From Mesotaenium endlicherianum (taxonomy: Eukaryota; Streptophyta; Zygnematophyceae; Zygnematales; Mesotaeniaceae), in contig WELA01011174.1 of the NCBI GenBank assembly GCA_009602735.1, positions 99,973 to 163,972 of the forward strand: a DNA stretch of 64,000 nt, in the 5' to 3' direction. The translations under genes were made by a program, and so were the position numbers. The notes beneath the pieces are model-generated. The model was not told the DNA's origin. It did no database searches and saw nothing but the letters and a program-made list of their open reading frames with translations. This document shows, in pieces, positions 23,571-34,445 of this stretch; within the stretch, counting starts at the first letter, position 1, and each line of letters starts with the position of its first letter.

Positions 23571-23975
23571 CTGACGTGTCGGACCGAATTGACGTCCACA
23601 TACATGCATCGACATTACTAGAATATTCTATCTTAGACGCGCTAGGCTAAACCGAAACTTCTAGGTAAATCGACCTAGTCGGCACTCCGCGTCAGCCGAA
23701 CTTACGTGAAGGTTCGAGTTCATTCTAACGGGCCAGATCGCTCGACGCTGTCGGTCAATCCGACGGTCGCGATCACCGCGAATTAAGGACAGTCGTCAAC
23801 CGACCTCAAAACTAATTAAACTTCATAAAACCCGTAACTCTCTCAATACTTGACCGAATTTGATGAACTTTATATCAGAATGACCACAAAAATGCATTCT
23901 AAACTACTGTCTAATCAAAACATACTTTTATGAAACTCAAAAATGCACTTTATAAACCTATGGCCTTGCACCGCG
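23571..23975 (-). repeat. LTR of C0, right partial copy
   Basis: Direct repeat of the neighbouring LTR, missing the end that would carry R-U5 and a few terminal bases. It is joined directly to pol sequence on one side and to family A gag on the other. Confidence 0.85.
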
Positions 23976-24235
23976 GCACTGCCTTTCAGTAGCGCGCCAG
24001 TGTGCCTGACCTTCTCGTAATCTTGCACTTCTGGGTAGTTCTCCAGCCACTGCTCAATATCCGCGAGAAACTTGATCAGGTAATGTTTTCTGTTTCCCTC
24101 AGGATCATAGTCCTGGGGAGGTTTCGGCTTGGGCTTACTAGGCCCTCTGCCACCACCACCAGTGGTTTAAGAACCCAGTTGGTCTCTGTCCCGCAGTAGA
24201 GACATTCTGATTCTTTTGTCCTCCTGTTGGGACTG
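23976..24235 (-). other. Inverted segment of family A gag
   Basis: Matches the family A gag seen in A2 at about 55905-56165 in the same orientation, opposite to the rest of A1. The A1 gag resumes on the plus strand immediately at its end, where the short sequence GACTGGTGG is common to both arms. Confidence 0.8.
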
Positions 24236-27200
24236 GTGGCTATACTGGAAAGGAGAGCGTAAGGCTCAGCAACTCGGTGACCCTACGGGGTAGAGTTTGT
24301 CAAGAAGTTGCATGAGAAGTTTTATGTCATCAACCAGCAGGAGAAAGCTATCTATGCGATGATCTCCGTGACACTGAAGCAGACCATTTCAGTTGCTGAG
24401 TTTGCTCAAAAGTTCCAGGAGAATATGATGAAACAGCGAGACTTGCTAGAACGGTATAGGATAGCATACTTCAGGTATGGCTTGAAATCCGAAGTCTTTG
24501 GTCATTTCGCTGAGAAGAAGTATGAGAAACTGGCTGACTTGATCCAGGATAATGATGCCTAGGATCAGCAACAGTTCAATCACAAGCGCCAGAGTAATGC
24601 TTTGGTGTCTAAGGTTGTCAAATAGCCCCACGGTTCCTACAATGCAATTGAAGGAGACCAGGCTGCGGATGATCAGGGTGATGAATATGAGTATGAGTAT
24701 AATGCCATACAGTCTAGAGGTAGAGGTGGTTTCCCTCGAGGCGGCTATGGAATAGGTGATGGTAGGACTAAGCCGAGACCAGCCTCAGCGAAATCTGTTT
24801 GCTTCCATTGCCAGCAGACGAGTCACTTCAGAGAGCACTGTCCAGACAAGCACCTCCCAAAGGTCGAGCAAAAAGACCAGCCTTTAAAAGAAAGTAACAG
24901 TCAGTAATCCAGTCTACTGACTGTGAGGATGCTAGAGATAGTAAGTCGTCATTAGCTGCCCTCGTAGCAGGTATTATGGGTCCTGCTGAACTGGATTCAG
25001 TATGCATGCCTGACAACCCGATAAAGCAGACCATCAGCAATATAGACATCCAGAGAGTGCACACTCTGGATGCTCTTGTTCCACCTGATGTCCAACATTT
25101 CTTTGCTACGTCAGGAGAACAATGCGAAAGTCAGGAAAAGACAGTTTCCCCTATCCTACTGCATTGCATGATTGCAGGTAGGAAGGTGAGGGCATTTGTT
25201 GACGGAGGGGCGTCACATACTTTTATCCACAAGGACTTAGTTAAGCGGCTAAGGCTGCCTACTGTCACCCAAGGGAATAAAAAACTATTCCTTGGAGATG
25301 CCTCAAGTATCCTGGGAGGAGTTATAACCAAGACTATTGAGGTCCAGTTAGGTTCTGGCATTGCAGTTCTAACTGAAACGCTTACATTTGAGGTACTCAA
25401 TACTGGCTTTTATGATCTCGTGCTAGGCAGGTCCTGGCTTAATAGACATCAAGCTGAAGTGTGTTGGAGCAGAGGTACAGTTAAAGTGAGAGGAGCCAGT
25501 GATGGGCAGACTGACTTGGCACCCACCAGTGCTCTTCCTCTTGTCCTGTGTGGATGGCAAATGAAGGAAAAGAAGAGGCTTCCAGAAGGATGCAAGTTGC
25601 TGAATGCAATGGAGTTCGTCAAAAGCTGGAACTGGAAGGAAGACAGAATGTTCTGTCTGCTGCTAAGAGAGGTACCCCCTCAACCTGAAGAAGTGGTGGA
25701 GAAAAAGGTAAGCCCTCCGGAGCACCCTACTGCTGCAAAAATTGTTGCTCAGTACACGGATGTGTTTAATATGCCTCCAGGACTACCCCCTAGGAGGGAA
25801 GTTGATCATAGGATTGATTTATTACCTGGAAGTCAGCCACCCTGGCAACGCATTTATGGCTTGTCTTATGTGGAGAGCGAGGAGTTGAAAACACAGATTT
25901 CAGAGCTTGAGGAAAATGATTATATTTCTCCCAGTAAATCACCTTATGGCGCACCCATCTTATTTGTTAAGAAAAAGGATGGCAGTATGCAAATGTGTGT
26001 GGATTACAGAGCTCTGAACAGAATCACAATAAAAAACAAGTATATTTTATCCAGAATCGAGGACTTGCTTGATATCCTGTCTGGTGCTAAGGTGTGTATT
26101 AAGATAGATCTCAAGAGTGGTTATCATCAAATCAGGATTGCTGAGGGGGATGAACACAAGACTGCCTTCCGCACACGTTATGGACACTATGAGTTCAACG
26201 TGATGCCATTTGGACTGACTAATGCTCCTGCGACCTTCATGGGTGCTATGAATGACATTTTCAGACCTTATTTGGATAAGTTTGTGCAAGTTTTCCTGGA
26301 TGATATTTTAGTTTTCTCTAAAGATGAAGCTCAGCACGCTGAACACTTAAAGACAGTCATAGACACTCTGAGAAGAAATCACTTATATGCTAAAATGAGC
26401 AAGTGTGATTTCTTTAAGGAAAGTATTGAATTCATAAGCCACGTTGTCAGTAAACAACGCATCAGTGTGGATCCTAAGAAAGTCCAGACCATAAGGGACT
26501 GGCCAGTACCACAGTTTGTCTTTGAAGTTAGATCCTTTCTCGGGTTGGCTAACTACTAAAGGAGATTTATTGAGAATTATTCGACAAAGGCCAGTAAAGT
26601 GACTGACCTTACTAAGAAAGACATAGGGTATGTGTGGGGGGAGGAGCAGCAGGCTGCCTTCCAGACCCTTAAAGATGCTCTTTGTTCTGCCCCGGTGCTA
26701 GCCGTGTATTGCCCCAGCAAACCGGTGCAGGTGGTCATGTGGTCACTGATGCCTCTGACTTTGCCATGGGTGCTATTTTATTGCAGCCTGCTGACAAAAC
26801 CACAAAGGATGGTAAGCTACGGCAGGAGTGGCATCCTGTGTTGTACGAGTCTATGAAATTTAATCCAGCGGAGATTAATTACTCAGTGCATGATAAAGAG
26901 CTGCTAGCTATCATTCATGTGCTCAAACAGTGGAGAGCATACTTACATGGTAAAGTTTGTAAGGTGATGACAGACCATCTGGCTCTGATTCACTTTCAGA
27001 AGAAGTCCAAGCTGTCAAGGAGGGAGAACCGCTGGAGCCAGATGCTGGAGCAGTTTCAAGTCCAGATTGACTACAAACCAAGGAAGTTGAATCCTGCTGA
27101 TGCACTCTCTAGAAGACGTGACTTGCAAGAAAAGAACTTTAGCCAGCATGCTGTATATAAAGTCCTAAAGGTGAAAAAGTCCTTCCTTGAACAACTTAGG

Positions 27201-28755
27201 AAAGCCTACCTTTCTGACTTAACATTTGAGCTTAGCCCCACTACTGGTGTGTGTCGTGCTAGTGCACTTGGGTATAAGCTTAAGGGAGGGGTCTGGGTGA
27301 CTGAAACCACTTCAGGCAGGCTGAAGTTGGTCACCCCTAATAACTTGGAAATAAGGTCCCTTTTTATTGAGTCAAGCACATGACATTTTACTGGGTGGGC
27401 ATTTGGGGCAGGCCAAAACTGTTGGCAAACTGGAAAAACATTATTATTAGGAGGGATTACCTCGGGGAATCTTGACGTACGTCAAGTCCCGTGACCAGTG
27501 TCAAAAAAAAAAGTATAGGCACACACCACCGGGGGGCCTCTTACAACCGCTGCCCATCCCAGCTGGCCGCTGGGAAACAATATCCATGGATTGGGTGGTC
27601 ACACTGCCACGAACTGCCAATGGGCATGATTCGATACTGGTAGTCGTGGATAAACTGACAAAAATGGTCATTTTCATCCCCACAACTGTCAAAGTAACTG
27701 CACTCAAAACAGCGAGACAGTTCTACAACCATGTAGTATGCCAACATGGGCTACCCTCTAATATCATCTCAGACCGAGAGTCAAAATTCACCTCTAAGTT
27801 CTGGAGAGCTTGAATGGGGTTAATGGGAGTCAAACAGTTGCTCAGCACAGCAAGCCACCCTCAGACTGATGGGCAGACTAAAAGAACTAACCGAGTTCTG
27901 CAGGAGGTGCTGAGAGCATATATTAACCAAAAACAAGATAATTGGGATGACCTGTTGCCTCAAATTCAGTTTGCGGTCAACAGTGCGGTGCACGCGTCAA
28001 CGGGCAAGACTCCTTTTGAACTCAGCCTGGGTAGAGTCCCTAAGTCTCCTGTACATGTCCTAGGGGAGTCTTTAACTCACTCCTAAAGAGATTGACAATC
28101 CGGTCTCCCTCCAGTTAACTCAGGACTTTGCTGACACGCTGTCAGAAGTCCAACAGAATCTGCACAAAGCCCAAGAAAACCAACAAAAGTACGCTAATCA
28201 GAACCGTCGAGAACTGACCTTTTCTAAGGGCGATTTGGTCAAACTACATTCTCAGCACCTGTACCTCCCTGGTGTGGTCAAGAAAAAGCTTGGCCCTGTC
28301 TGGGTCGGTCCATATTCGGTGGTGCGCGTCGTGTCGGTCAAAATGCTTACAAACTGAACATGTCAGCAGAATACAAGGGTCACCCGGTCTTTAATATCTC
28401 ATTCCTCGAACCTTACATCAAAGGGGACACACTGTTCACACGTCGGTTACCTGTCCAACCGGGTTCGATCCCAACTGTCCGGGACGGTGACCCTGAGGAA
28501 TATGAGGTTGAGGAGATTTTAGACGCGCGCTCGGTCCGTCGATCGTCTAAATATGTCGTAAAGTACCTCATTCGATGGAAGGGTTACGATGCCTCTGGGG
28601 ACACTTGGGAATTTAAGGACCATTTGACCAATGTCAAAGGGGCGATGAAACGGTTCCACCTTCGGGCGACTGGAGCCCCTCCATAACGGTCATTTCAGTT
28701 GACACGGGAAGGTGACAGGAGGTCCTGTCTCCATTTAGGTTGGAGGGGAAAATAT

Positions 28756-28960
28756 ATGACAGTTAGTGTGCGAGAGCGAGAAAGGGACAGTTTTGTAATG
28801 ACAGTTGGTGTGCGAGAGCGAGAAAGGGACAGTTTTGTAATGACAGTTAGTGTGCGAGAGCGAGAAAGGGACAATAATGTGAATCCTAAGTGTCAGCATA
28901 GTGACAGATGGGACGGTTATGTGAATCCTAAGTGTCGGCATAGTGACAGATGGGACAGCC
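28756..28960 (+). repeat. Five 42-bp tandem units between pol and ORF3 of A1
   Basis: Three copies of a 42-base unit starting ATGACAGTTAGTGTGCGAGA (28756, 28798, 28840; the third is incomplete) run directly into two copies of another 42-base unit starting ATGTGAATCCTAAGTGT (28877, 28919). Both units have the same period. The open frame across them is a consequence of the period being a multiple of three. Confidence 0.85.
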
Positions 28961-29207
28961 TGGCCCACATAAAGCACCTTGGGCGGAAGGAGAAAAGGGC
29001 CTCGCGCAGCAATACATCACTTAACGCACCTCAAAACACATTCATACGCTTATGTCTAGCGCACCGCAACTACGTCAACTCCTAGCAATCAACCTGTAAG
29101 GTAAACAGGAGCGAATCCACCATACTAATACGAACTTACTTCCTTCCTACAATTCCTATGACAAAGGTCGATATCCTACTAACTTGTGCCCTGGTTACAT
29201 GTGCAGG

Positions 29208-30884
29208 ATGGCTCCCACCACACAAAAGGAGGACAGAAAGCGCAAGGCCGAAGAAGCCATGAGGACAATGGAGCAATACCAGAATGAGTTGGCGGCAACA
29301 TCCCTCACCAGGAGAGAACAAGAAAGGGTCCGCAGACAACAAGAGGCGGCAGAAGAGGCACAGAGGAAGAAGGATCAGGGAGCGGAAAACCTCAGGAAAG
29401 CCGAGGAGGAGAGACAGAAGAAACAACAAGAAGAAGCGGCAGCGACAGAGGAGGAGAGAAGGAAAAAGGCTGAAGCGGACAGGCAGAAGAGCTTGGCCAC
29501 TTACAGGTATACTGTGGTGGGTGGCCAAAACTTTGATAACCCGAAGGAAGCATTGCTGGCAGCCCAGGAGATCAACAAGCTAGAACAGACAACACTGCTA
29601 CAGAGGGAAGGAGCTGCAGCACTGGATGTGTACATTGAGACACACACTGGTGTGGTACTTTACGAAGATTATGCTAAGGTGAGCTATACCGCAGAGCAGG
29701 CCCGGTATCTTGCAGATGATTCAGAGAACAAGCCGGTCCCAATACCGGGAATAGTGGGAGATCAGAGACTTATCAGGATGGTGAGCATGCGGCCCATTAG
29801 CTTCAAGGATACGGTATTCTACCTCACACTACTGCCAGCTTACAATGAAGTTGAGAGGAGGAGCTGGGAGTACTTGACCAAGGAAGCAGGACAGCAGATG
29901 TTCTCTCCCCACTGGTTCCCGTGTAAACTGAGGAAGGCTGAGCATGAACTCCAGTACTACCAGCAGCCAACAGATTGGAGGTGGAGGACCGTCACAAACA
30001 AAAAGCAGGATTGTGACCGAGCCCAACCGGATGACTTCCATTATGGCCTGGACGGCTACCTCATCCTACCACCTCACATTGCCCCTTGGGACCCGAGGCT
30101 GAATGGCTGCCTTAGCAATATGAATGCAGAGACCAAGGAGCATAGGAGGAGGGGGAGAGACTACTTCTCTAAGGGAAAGCATGCCTTCGTCAAATGGGCG
30201 AAGAATGCACGCCGGATAGATATCAGCAAGCTGAAGGCCAAGCAACCTCCAGCGCGCCCTAAGAAAGGGAGGTCAGTAGACTACTCCATGTCTACCAGGG
30301 AGCAGGACGACTTAGGGGACGAGACTCCTACCCTCTCAGAGGAGGAAGATGAGGAGGATGAGGAAGAAGAACAAGAGAGAGGAGAAGCATCAGGACCTGG
30401 TACTCAAGACACCCAGGGGCAGGCAAGAGCAGGGCTTCCTCAGGAGCCAAGATCAGGAATATGGCATTTGACCCCGGCCATGGAGGTAACTAAACCGCTC
30501 ACTCGCTCCCCCAGCCTACCTGCCCAAGCAGGGGAAGAAGCTGATCTGACTGTACTTGGCAGCAAACAAAGGCAGAAATTCCCAGAGGACAGGGGTGCCA
30601 GAAGAGGGACACGCGGGGTGGCCGGAGGTATGCTGGCCTCTCCCTTTGCTCAGGGGCATGTACCTCTTGCCAATGTATTTCAGCACCGTATTGGAATGCC
30701 TGTCTATGTGGGGATCAACACCCAAGTGGTTGAAGAGCAGGCTACCATCCTGCGTTCTCCTCGAGGTCCAACTTTAGAACAAACGGGGTTCTTTAGAAGG
30801 CCAGCTGACAGACCTAGAGGGCTGTCCGGATCTAGGTCCAGATCTCAGTCTCTTGATCCTGAAGCCCCCGGAACAACCCCCTAG
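29208..30884 (+). CDS. ORF3 of retroelement A1, unknown function
   Basis: Open frame of 558 residues between the chromodomain and the 3' LTR. Residues 1 to about 95 are Lys/Glu/Arg/Gln-rich and should form a long coiled coil. A middle block of about 270 residues carries VPIPGIVGDQRLIRM, YNEVERRSWE, PTDWRW, LPPHIAPWDPRL and FSKGKHAFVKWA, all echoed in the ORF3 of A2 and A3. An acidic run follows, then a C-terminal motif HVPLANVFQHRIGMPVYV. I see no signal peptide, membrane segment or envelope-like cleavage site, so it is not an obvious env; it sits where env or an accessory gene would. I do not recognise the family. The ATG at 29208 is preferred over 29184 because CAGG-ATG is kept at the start in all three copies. 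Being host-derived is possible but unsupported. Confidence 0.75.
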   Translation: MAPTTQKEDRKRKAEEAMRTMEQYQNELAATSLTRREQERVRRQQEAAEEAQRKKDQGAENLRKAEEERQKKQQEEAAATEEERRKKAEADRQKSLATYRYTVVGGQNFDNPKEALLAAQEINKLEQTTLLQREGAAALDVYIETHTGVVLYEDYAKVSYTAEQARYLADDSENKPVPIPGIVGDQRLIRMVSMRPISFKDTVFYLTLLPAYNEVERRSWEYLTKEAGQQMFSPHWFPCKLRKAEHELQYYQQPTDWRWRTVTNKKQDCDRAQPDDFHYGLDGYLILPPHIAPWDPRLNGCLSNMNAETKEHRRRGRDYFSKGKHAFVKWAKNARRIDISKLKAKQPPARPKKGRSVDYSMSTREQDDLGDETPTLSEEEDEEDEEEEQERGEASGPGTQDTQGQARAGLPQEPRSGIWHLTPAMEVTKPLTRSPSLPAQAGEEADLTVLGSKQRQKFPEDRGARRGTRGVAGGMLASPFAQGHVPLANVFQHRIGMPVYVGINTQVVEEQATILRSPRGPTLEQTGFFRRPADRPRGLSGSRSRSQSLDPEAPGTTP

Positions 30885-30960
30885 GTGACAGGCTGAAAAG
30901 GCAGCCAGTGGGGGAGGCTGGTCAGGTTCAGTTCCCTCACCAAAAACTTTTGCAGTTTAA

Positions 30961-30979
30961 TGTTGTCGAGGCGACAACA
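30961..30979 (+). promoter_or_regulatory. Conserved hairpin upstream of the polypurine tract (A1)
   Basis: TGTTGTCG-AGG-CGACAACA: an 8-base perfect stem with a 3-base loop, followed by GTTGGAGGGAT (polypurine tract) and the LTR. The same hairpin is found before the 3' LTRs of A3 (34204-34222) and A2 (42598-42614). Confidence 0.6.
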
Positions 30980-30996
30980 AGTTAAGTTGGAGGGAT

Positions 30997-31712
30997 TGTA
31001 ATGAATCAGTATATTAGTAGATATAATATTCATTGAAATATAATGGTTATTTAAGTTTAGCCTACTAAACTTCATGTAGTATTGAGTCTGCTGGATTTTA
31101 TAATCATCAGTTTATGGACTCAGCCGGAAGCAGCAGGTCGAAGCCAACTTAAGTCAGCTTGCTGACACATTCTTTGACAGCCAGCTGACTTCCGTACTCG
31201 GTAGCAGCAAACTGCCTCGATATGCATCTAAGTGTGGTGTGCTAGATGAATGGCCAGATGACATCCCTATGATGGATGGCGATTCGGGATGATGAGAGAT
31301 GGCGGTGGATTTGGTTAATCGAGGTCCTACCAACGTGGTTAACTCCCGGGTAGGCGGTGCCATCGCACTGACCGTTGAACAGTAAACTCATTCCATGTAC
31401 ATATGCTAGGCATTGCTCTCGAGTTCGGCATTCGAAAACGAGGCCAACTCTCTTGTACAGCATACTGCGAGAGATCTGAATCCAAGGCGAGAAGCCATTG
31501 ATACGCACTGTCTTCCAACCTTGCTTATGTATGAGTTTACTGATGCATTATTGATGCTAGTTTACTTGCATTTGACTTACAAGTATTATTCACTGCTAGT
31601 GTGCTGTCCTTTGCTGTCAAAACAATTAACGAAAAATACCATAAAGATTACTTGCTGATATAAAGATCTTTATTAATTGTTAATCGCCTATTTGGTAAGT
31701 CGATTCATTTCA
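30997..31712 (+). repeat. 3' LTR of A1
   Basis: Begins TGTAATGAATC and ends GATTCATTTCA, giving imperfect terminal inverted repeats. It aligns along its length with the LTRs at 33467-34186, 41861-42579 and 63296-64000. Confidence 0.9.
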
Positions 31713-33466
31713 GCTGGGCTCAAATGTTGGGTCAGAAAGGTAGGCTTTCCTAAGTTGTTCAAGGAAGGACTTTTTCACCTTTAGTGAAGTGAGTGCACAC
31801 AGGACTTTATATACAGCATGCTGGCTAAAGTTCCTTTCTTGCAAGTCAAGTCTTCTAGAGAGTGCACCAGCAGGATTCAACTTCCCTGGTTTGTAGTCAA
31901 TCTGGACTTGAAACCGCTCCAGCATCTGGCTCCAACGGTTCTCCCTCCTTGACAGCTTGGATTTCTTCTGAAATTGAGTCAGAGCTAGATGGTCTGTCAT
32001 CACCTTACAAACTTTACCATGTAAGTATGCTCTCCACTGTTTGAGCACATGAATGATAGCTAGCAGCTCTTTATCATGCACTGAGTAATTAATCTCCGTT
32101 GGATTAAATTTCATAGACTCGTACAACACAGGATGCCACTCCTGCCGTACCTTACCATCCTTTGTGGTTTTGTCAGCAGGCTGCAATAAAATAGCACCCA
32201 TGGCAAAGTCAGAGGCATCAGTGACCACATGACCACCTGCACCGGTTTGCTGGGGTCATACACGGCTAGCCTTGGGGCAGAACAAAGAGCATCTTTAAGG
32301 GTCTGGAAGGCAGCTTGCTGCTCCTCCCCCCACACATACCCTATGTCTTTCTTGGTAAGGTCAGTCAGTTCACTGGCCTTTATAAAATAATTCTCAATAA
32401 ATCTCCTATAGTAGTCAGCCAACCCAAGGAAGGATCTAAGTTCGGAGACGGATTGTGGTATAGGCCAGTCCCTTATGGTCTGGACCTTCTTAGGATCCAC
32501 ACTGATGCCTTCTTTGCTGACAACATGGCCTAGAAATTCAATACTTTCTTTGAAGAAATCACACTTGCTCATTTTAGCATACAACTGGTTCCTTCTCAGA
32601 GTGTCCATGACTGTCGTTTAGTGTTCAGCATGCTGAGCTTTATCCTTAAAGAAAATTAAAATATCATCTAGAAAGACTTGCACAAACTTATCTAGGTAAG
32701 GTCTGAAAATGTCATTCATAGCACCCATGAAGGTTGCAAGAGCATTAGTCAGTCCGAATGGCATAACGTTGAACTCATAGTGTCTATAACGTGTGCGAAA
32801 GGCAGTCTTGTGTTCATCCCCCTCAGCAATTCTGATTTGATGATAACCACTCTTGAGATATATCTTACTGAAAACTTTAGCACCAGACAGGGTATCAAGC
32901 AAGTCCCCGATTCTGGGTAAAGCATACTTGTTCTTTACTGTAATTCTGTTAAGAGCTCTGTAATCAACACACATCCGCATACTCCCATCTTTTTTCTTAA
33001 CAATGAGGATGGGTGCCCCATAAGGTGATTCACTGGAGGAAATGTAACCATTTCCCTCAAGCTTTGCAATCTGTATTTTTAACTCTTCGCTCTCCACATA
33101 AGATAAGTCGTAAGTGCGTTGCCAGGGTGGCTGACTCCCAGGTAATAAGTCAATCCTGTGATTCACTTCCCTCTTCGGAGGTAATCCTGGAGGCTTATTG
33201 AAAACATCAGTGTACTGAGCAACAATTTTTTCAGCAGTAGGGTGCTCCGGAGGGCTTACCTTTTTCTCAACCACTTCTTCGGATTGAGGAGGTACTGCTC
33301 TTAGCAGCAGACATAACATCTTGTCTTCCTTCTGGTTCCAGCTGTCGATGAACTCCATTGCATTCAACAACTTGCATTCTCCTAGATGCCTCTTCTTTTC
33401 CTTCATTTGCCATCCATACAGGACAAGAGGACCTCAATAGGCTTGGTTATATTTCCTCCCGGGATA
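31713..33466 (-). mobile_element. Family A pol fragment between two facing LTRs (A4)
   Basis: Minus-strand protease-to-RNase-H fragment of family A, with reverse transcriptase FLDDILIF near 32670 and RNase H blocks near 32000. It has no LTR of its own. It begins exactly at the end of the A1 LTR and stops exactly at the A3 LTR. Broken, several breaks. Confidence 0.85.
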
Positions 33467-34186
33467 TGAAATGAATCGACTTACCAAATAGGCGATTAAC
33501 AATTGATAAAGATCTTTATATCAGCAAGTAATCTTTATGGATCTTTTGTTAAATGATTAAACGGCAAAAGGACAACACACTAGCAGTGAACAACACTCGT
33601 AAATCAAATGCGAGTAAACTAGCATCAATTATGCAATCAGTAGACTCATACATAAGCAAGGTTAGAAGACAGTGCGTATCAATGGCTTCTCGCCTTGAAT
33701 TCAGATCTCTCTCAGTAAGCTGTACAAGAGAGTTGGCCTCGTTTCCGAATGCCAAACTCGAGAGCAATGCCTAGCATATGTACATGGAATGAGTTTACTG
33801 TTCAACGGCCAGTGCGATGGCACCGCCTACCCGGGAGTTAACCACGTTGGTAGGATCTCGGTTAACCAAATCCACCACCATCTCCCATCATCCCGAATCG
33901 CCATCCATCATAGGGATGTCATCTGGCCATTTACCTAGCATACCACACTTAGATGCATATCGAGGCAGTTTGCTGCTGCCGAGTACGGAAGTCAGCTGGC
34001 TGTCTATGAATGTGTCAGCAAGCTGACTTAAGCTGACATCAGTCTGCTGCTTTCGGCTGAGTCATTAAACTGATATTAAATATAAAGTCCAGCAGACTGA
34101 TTATTAACTAGGGTTCAGGGGGCTGAACTTATTTAACTGTTATATTTAAATGAATATTATATCAACCAATACATTGATTCATTACA
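33467..34186 (-). repeat. 3' LTR of A3
   Basis: Plus strand reads TGAAATGAATCGAC at 33467 and TGATTCATTACA at the other end, 720 bases; it is the inverted counterpart of the A1 LTR at 30997-31712. Confidence 0.9.
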
Positions 34187-34445
34187 ATCCCTCCACCTTA
34201 ATATGTTGTCGCCTCGACAACACTGACACAAGGTACATAGGTTTCCCCAATTGAGATTACTTATCCCTCTCCTATCCAGCATGCCGTGCCCCTTAGGAGA
34301 GAGATGCCCCTGGAGCCCTATGGTCAGGGGAGTGAGTCCTCCTCCTGTCTTGGGGTCTGCTGAAGCCTGTCAGAGAGGGAGGTTCCGTGTAGGGACCCGG
34401 CGGAGAACGCAGTAACTGTGCTGTTTCCTCCTGCACGGTCTGAAA

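Larger units (their letters stand above)
22530..23975 (-). mobile_element. Family C Ty3/gypsy chromovirus, internally deleted copy (C0)
   Basis: Minus-strand LTR retrotransposon remnant. Right to left it holds a partial LTR (23975-23571), about 470 bases of the pol end (integrase GPY/F region with [17 protein letters not shown] and a chromodomain with [18 protein letters not shown]), and a second LTR (23101 to about 22530). The two LTR copies are nearly identical over their shared part. Most of the interior is gone and the element is broken. Its outer left boundary is uncertain because the last tens of bases do not align well with the complete LTR at 40910-41509. Confidence 0.85.
23976..31712 (+). 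mobile_element. Family A Ty3/gypsy chromovirus, 5'-truncated copy (A1)
   Basis: Plus-strand retrotransposon lacking its 5' LTR and gag start. Parts: gag (to about 24930) with zinc knuckle CFHCQQTSHFREHC; protease [12 protein letters not shown] near 25200; reverse transcriptase with FLDDILVFS near 26290; RNase H to about 27130; integrase 27300-28350; chromodomain IRWKGYDASGDTWEF near 28580; ORF3 29208-30884; 3' LTR 30997-31712. The first 260 bases (23976-24235) are gag in reverse orientation. Pol is broken in about ten places, whereas ORF3 is open from end to end. Chromodomain-bearing Ty3 elements (chromoviruses) are common in plants; the ORF downstream of pol is the unusual part. Confidence 0.9.

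Noticed and set aside
28756-28960. CRISPR-like array
   Set aside because: Units are contiguous with no unique spacers and lie in a plant retroelement.
28699-29085. 128-codon frame with internal repeats after the A1 chromodomain
   Set aside because: Explained by the 42-base tandem units; not shared by A2 or A3 at the same place.
29208-30884. ORF3 as an envelope gene
   Set aside because: No signal peptide, hydrophobic segment or cleavage site; strongly charged coiled coil instead.
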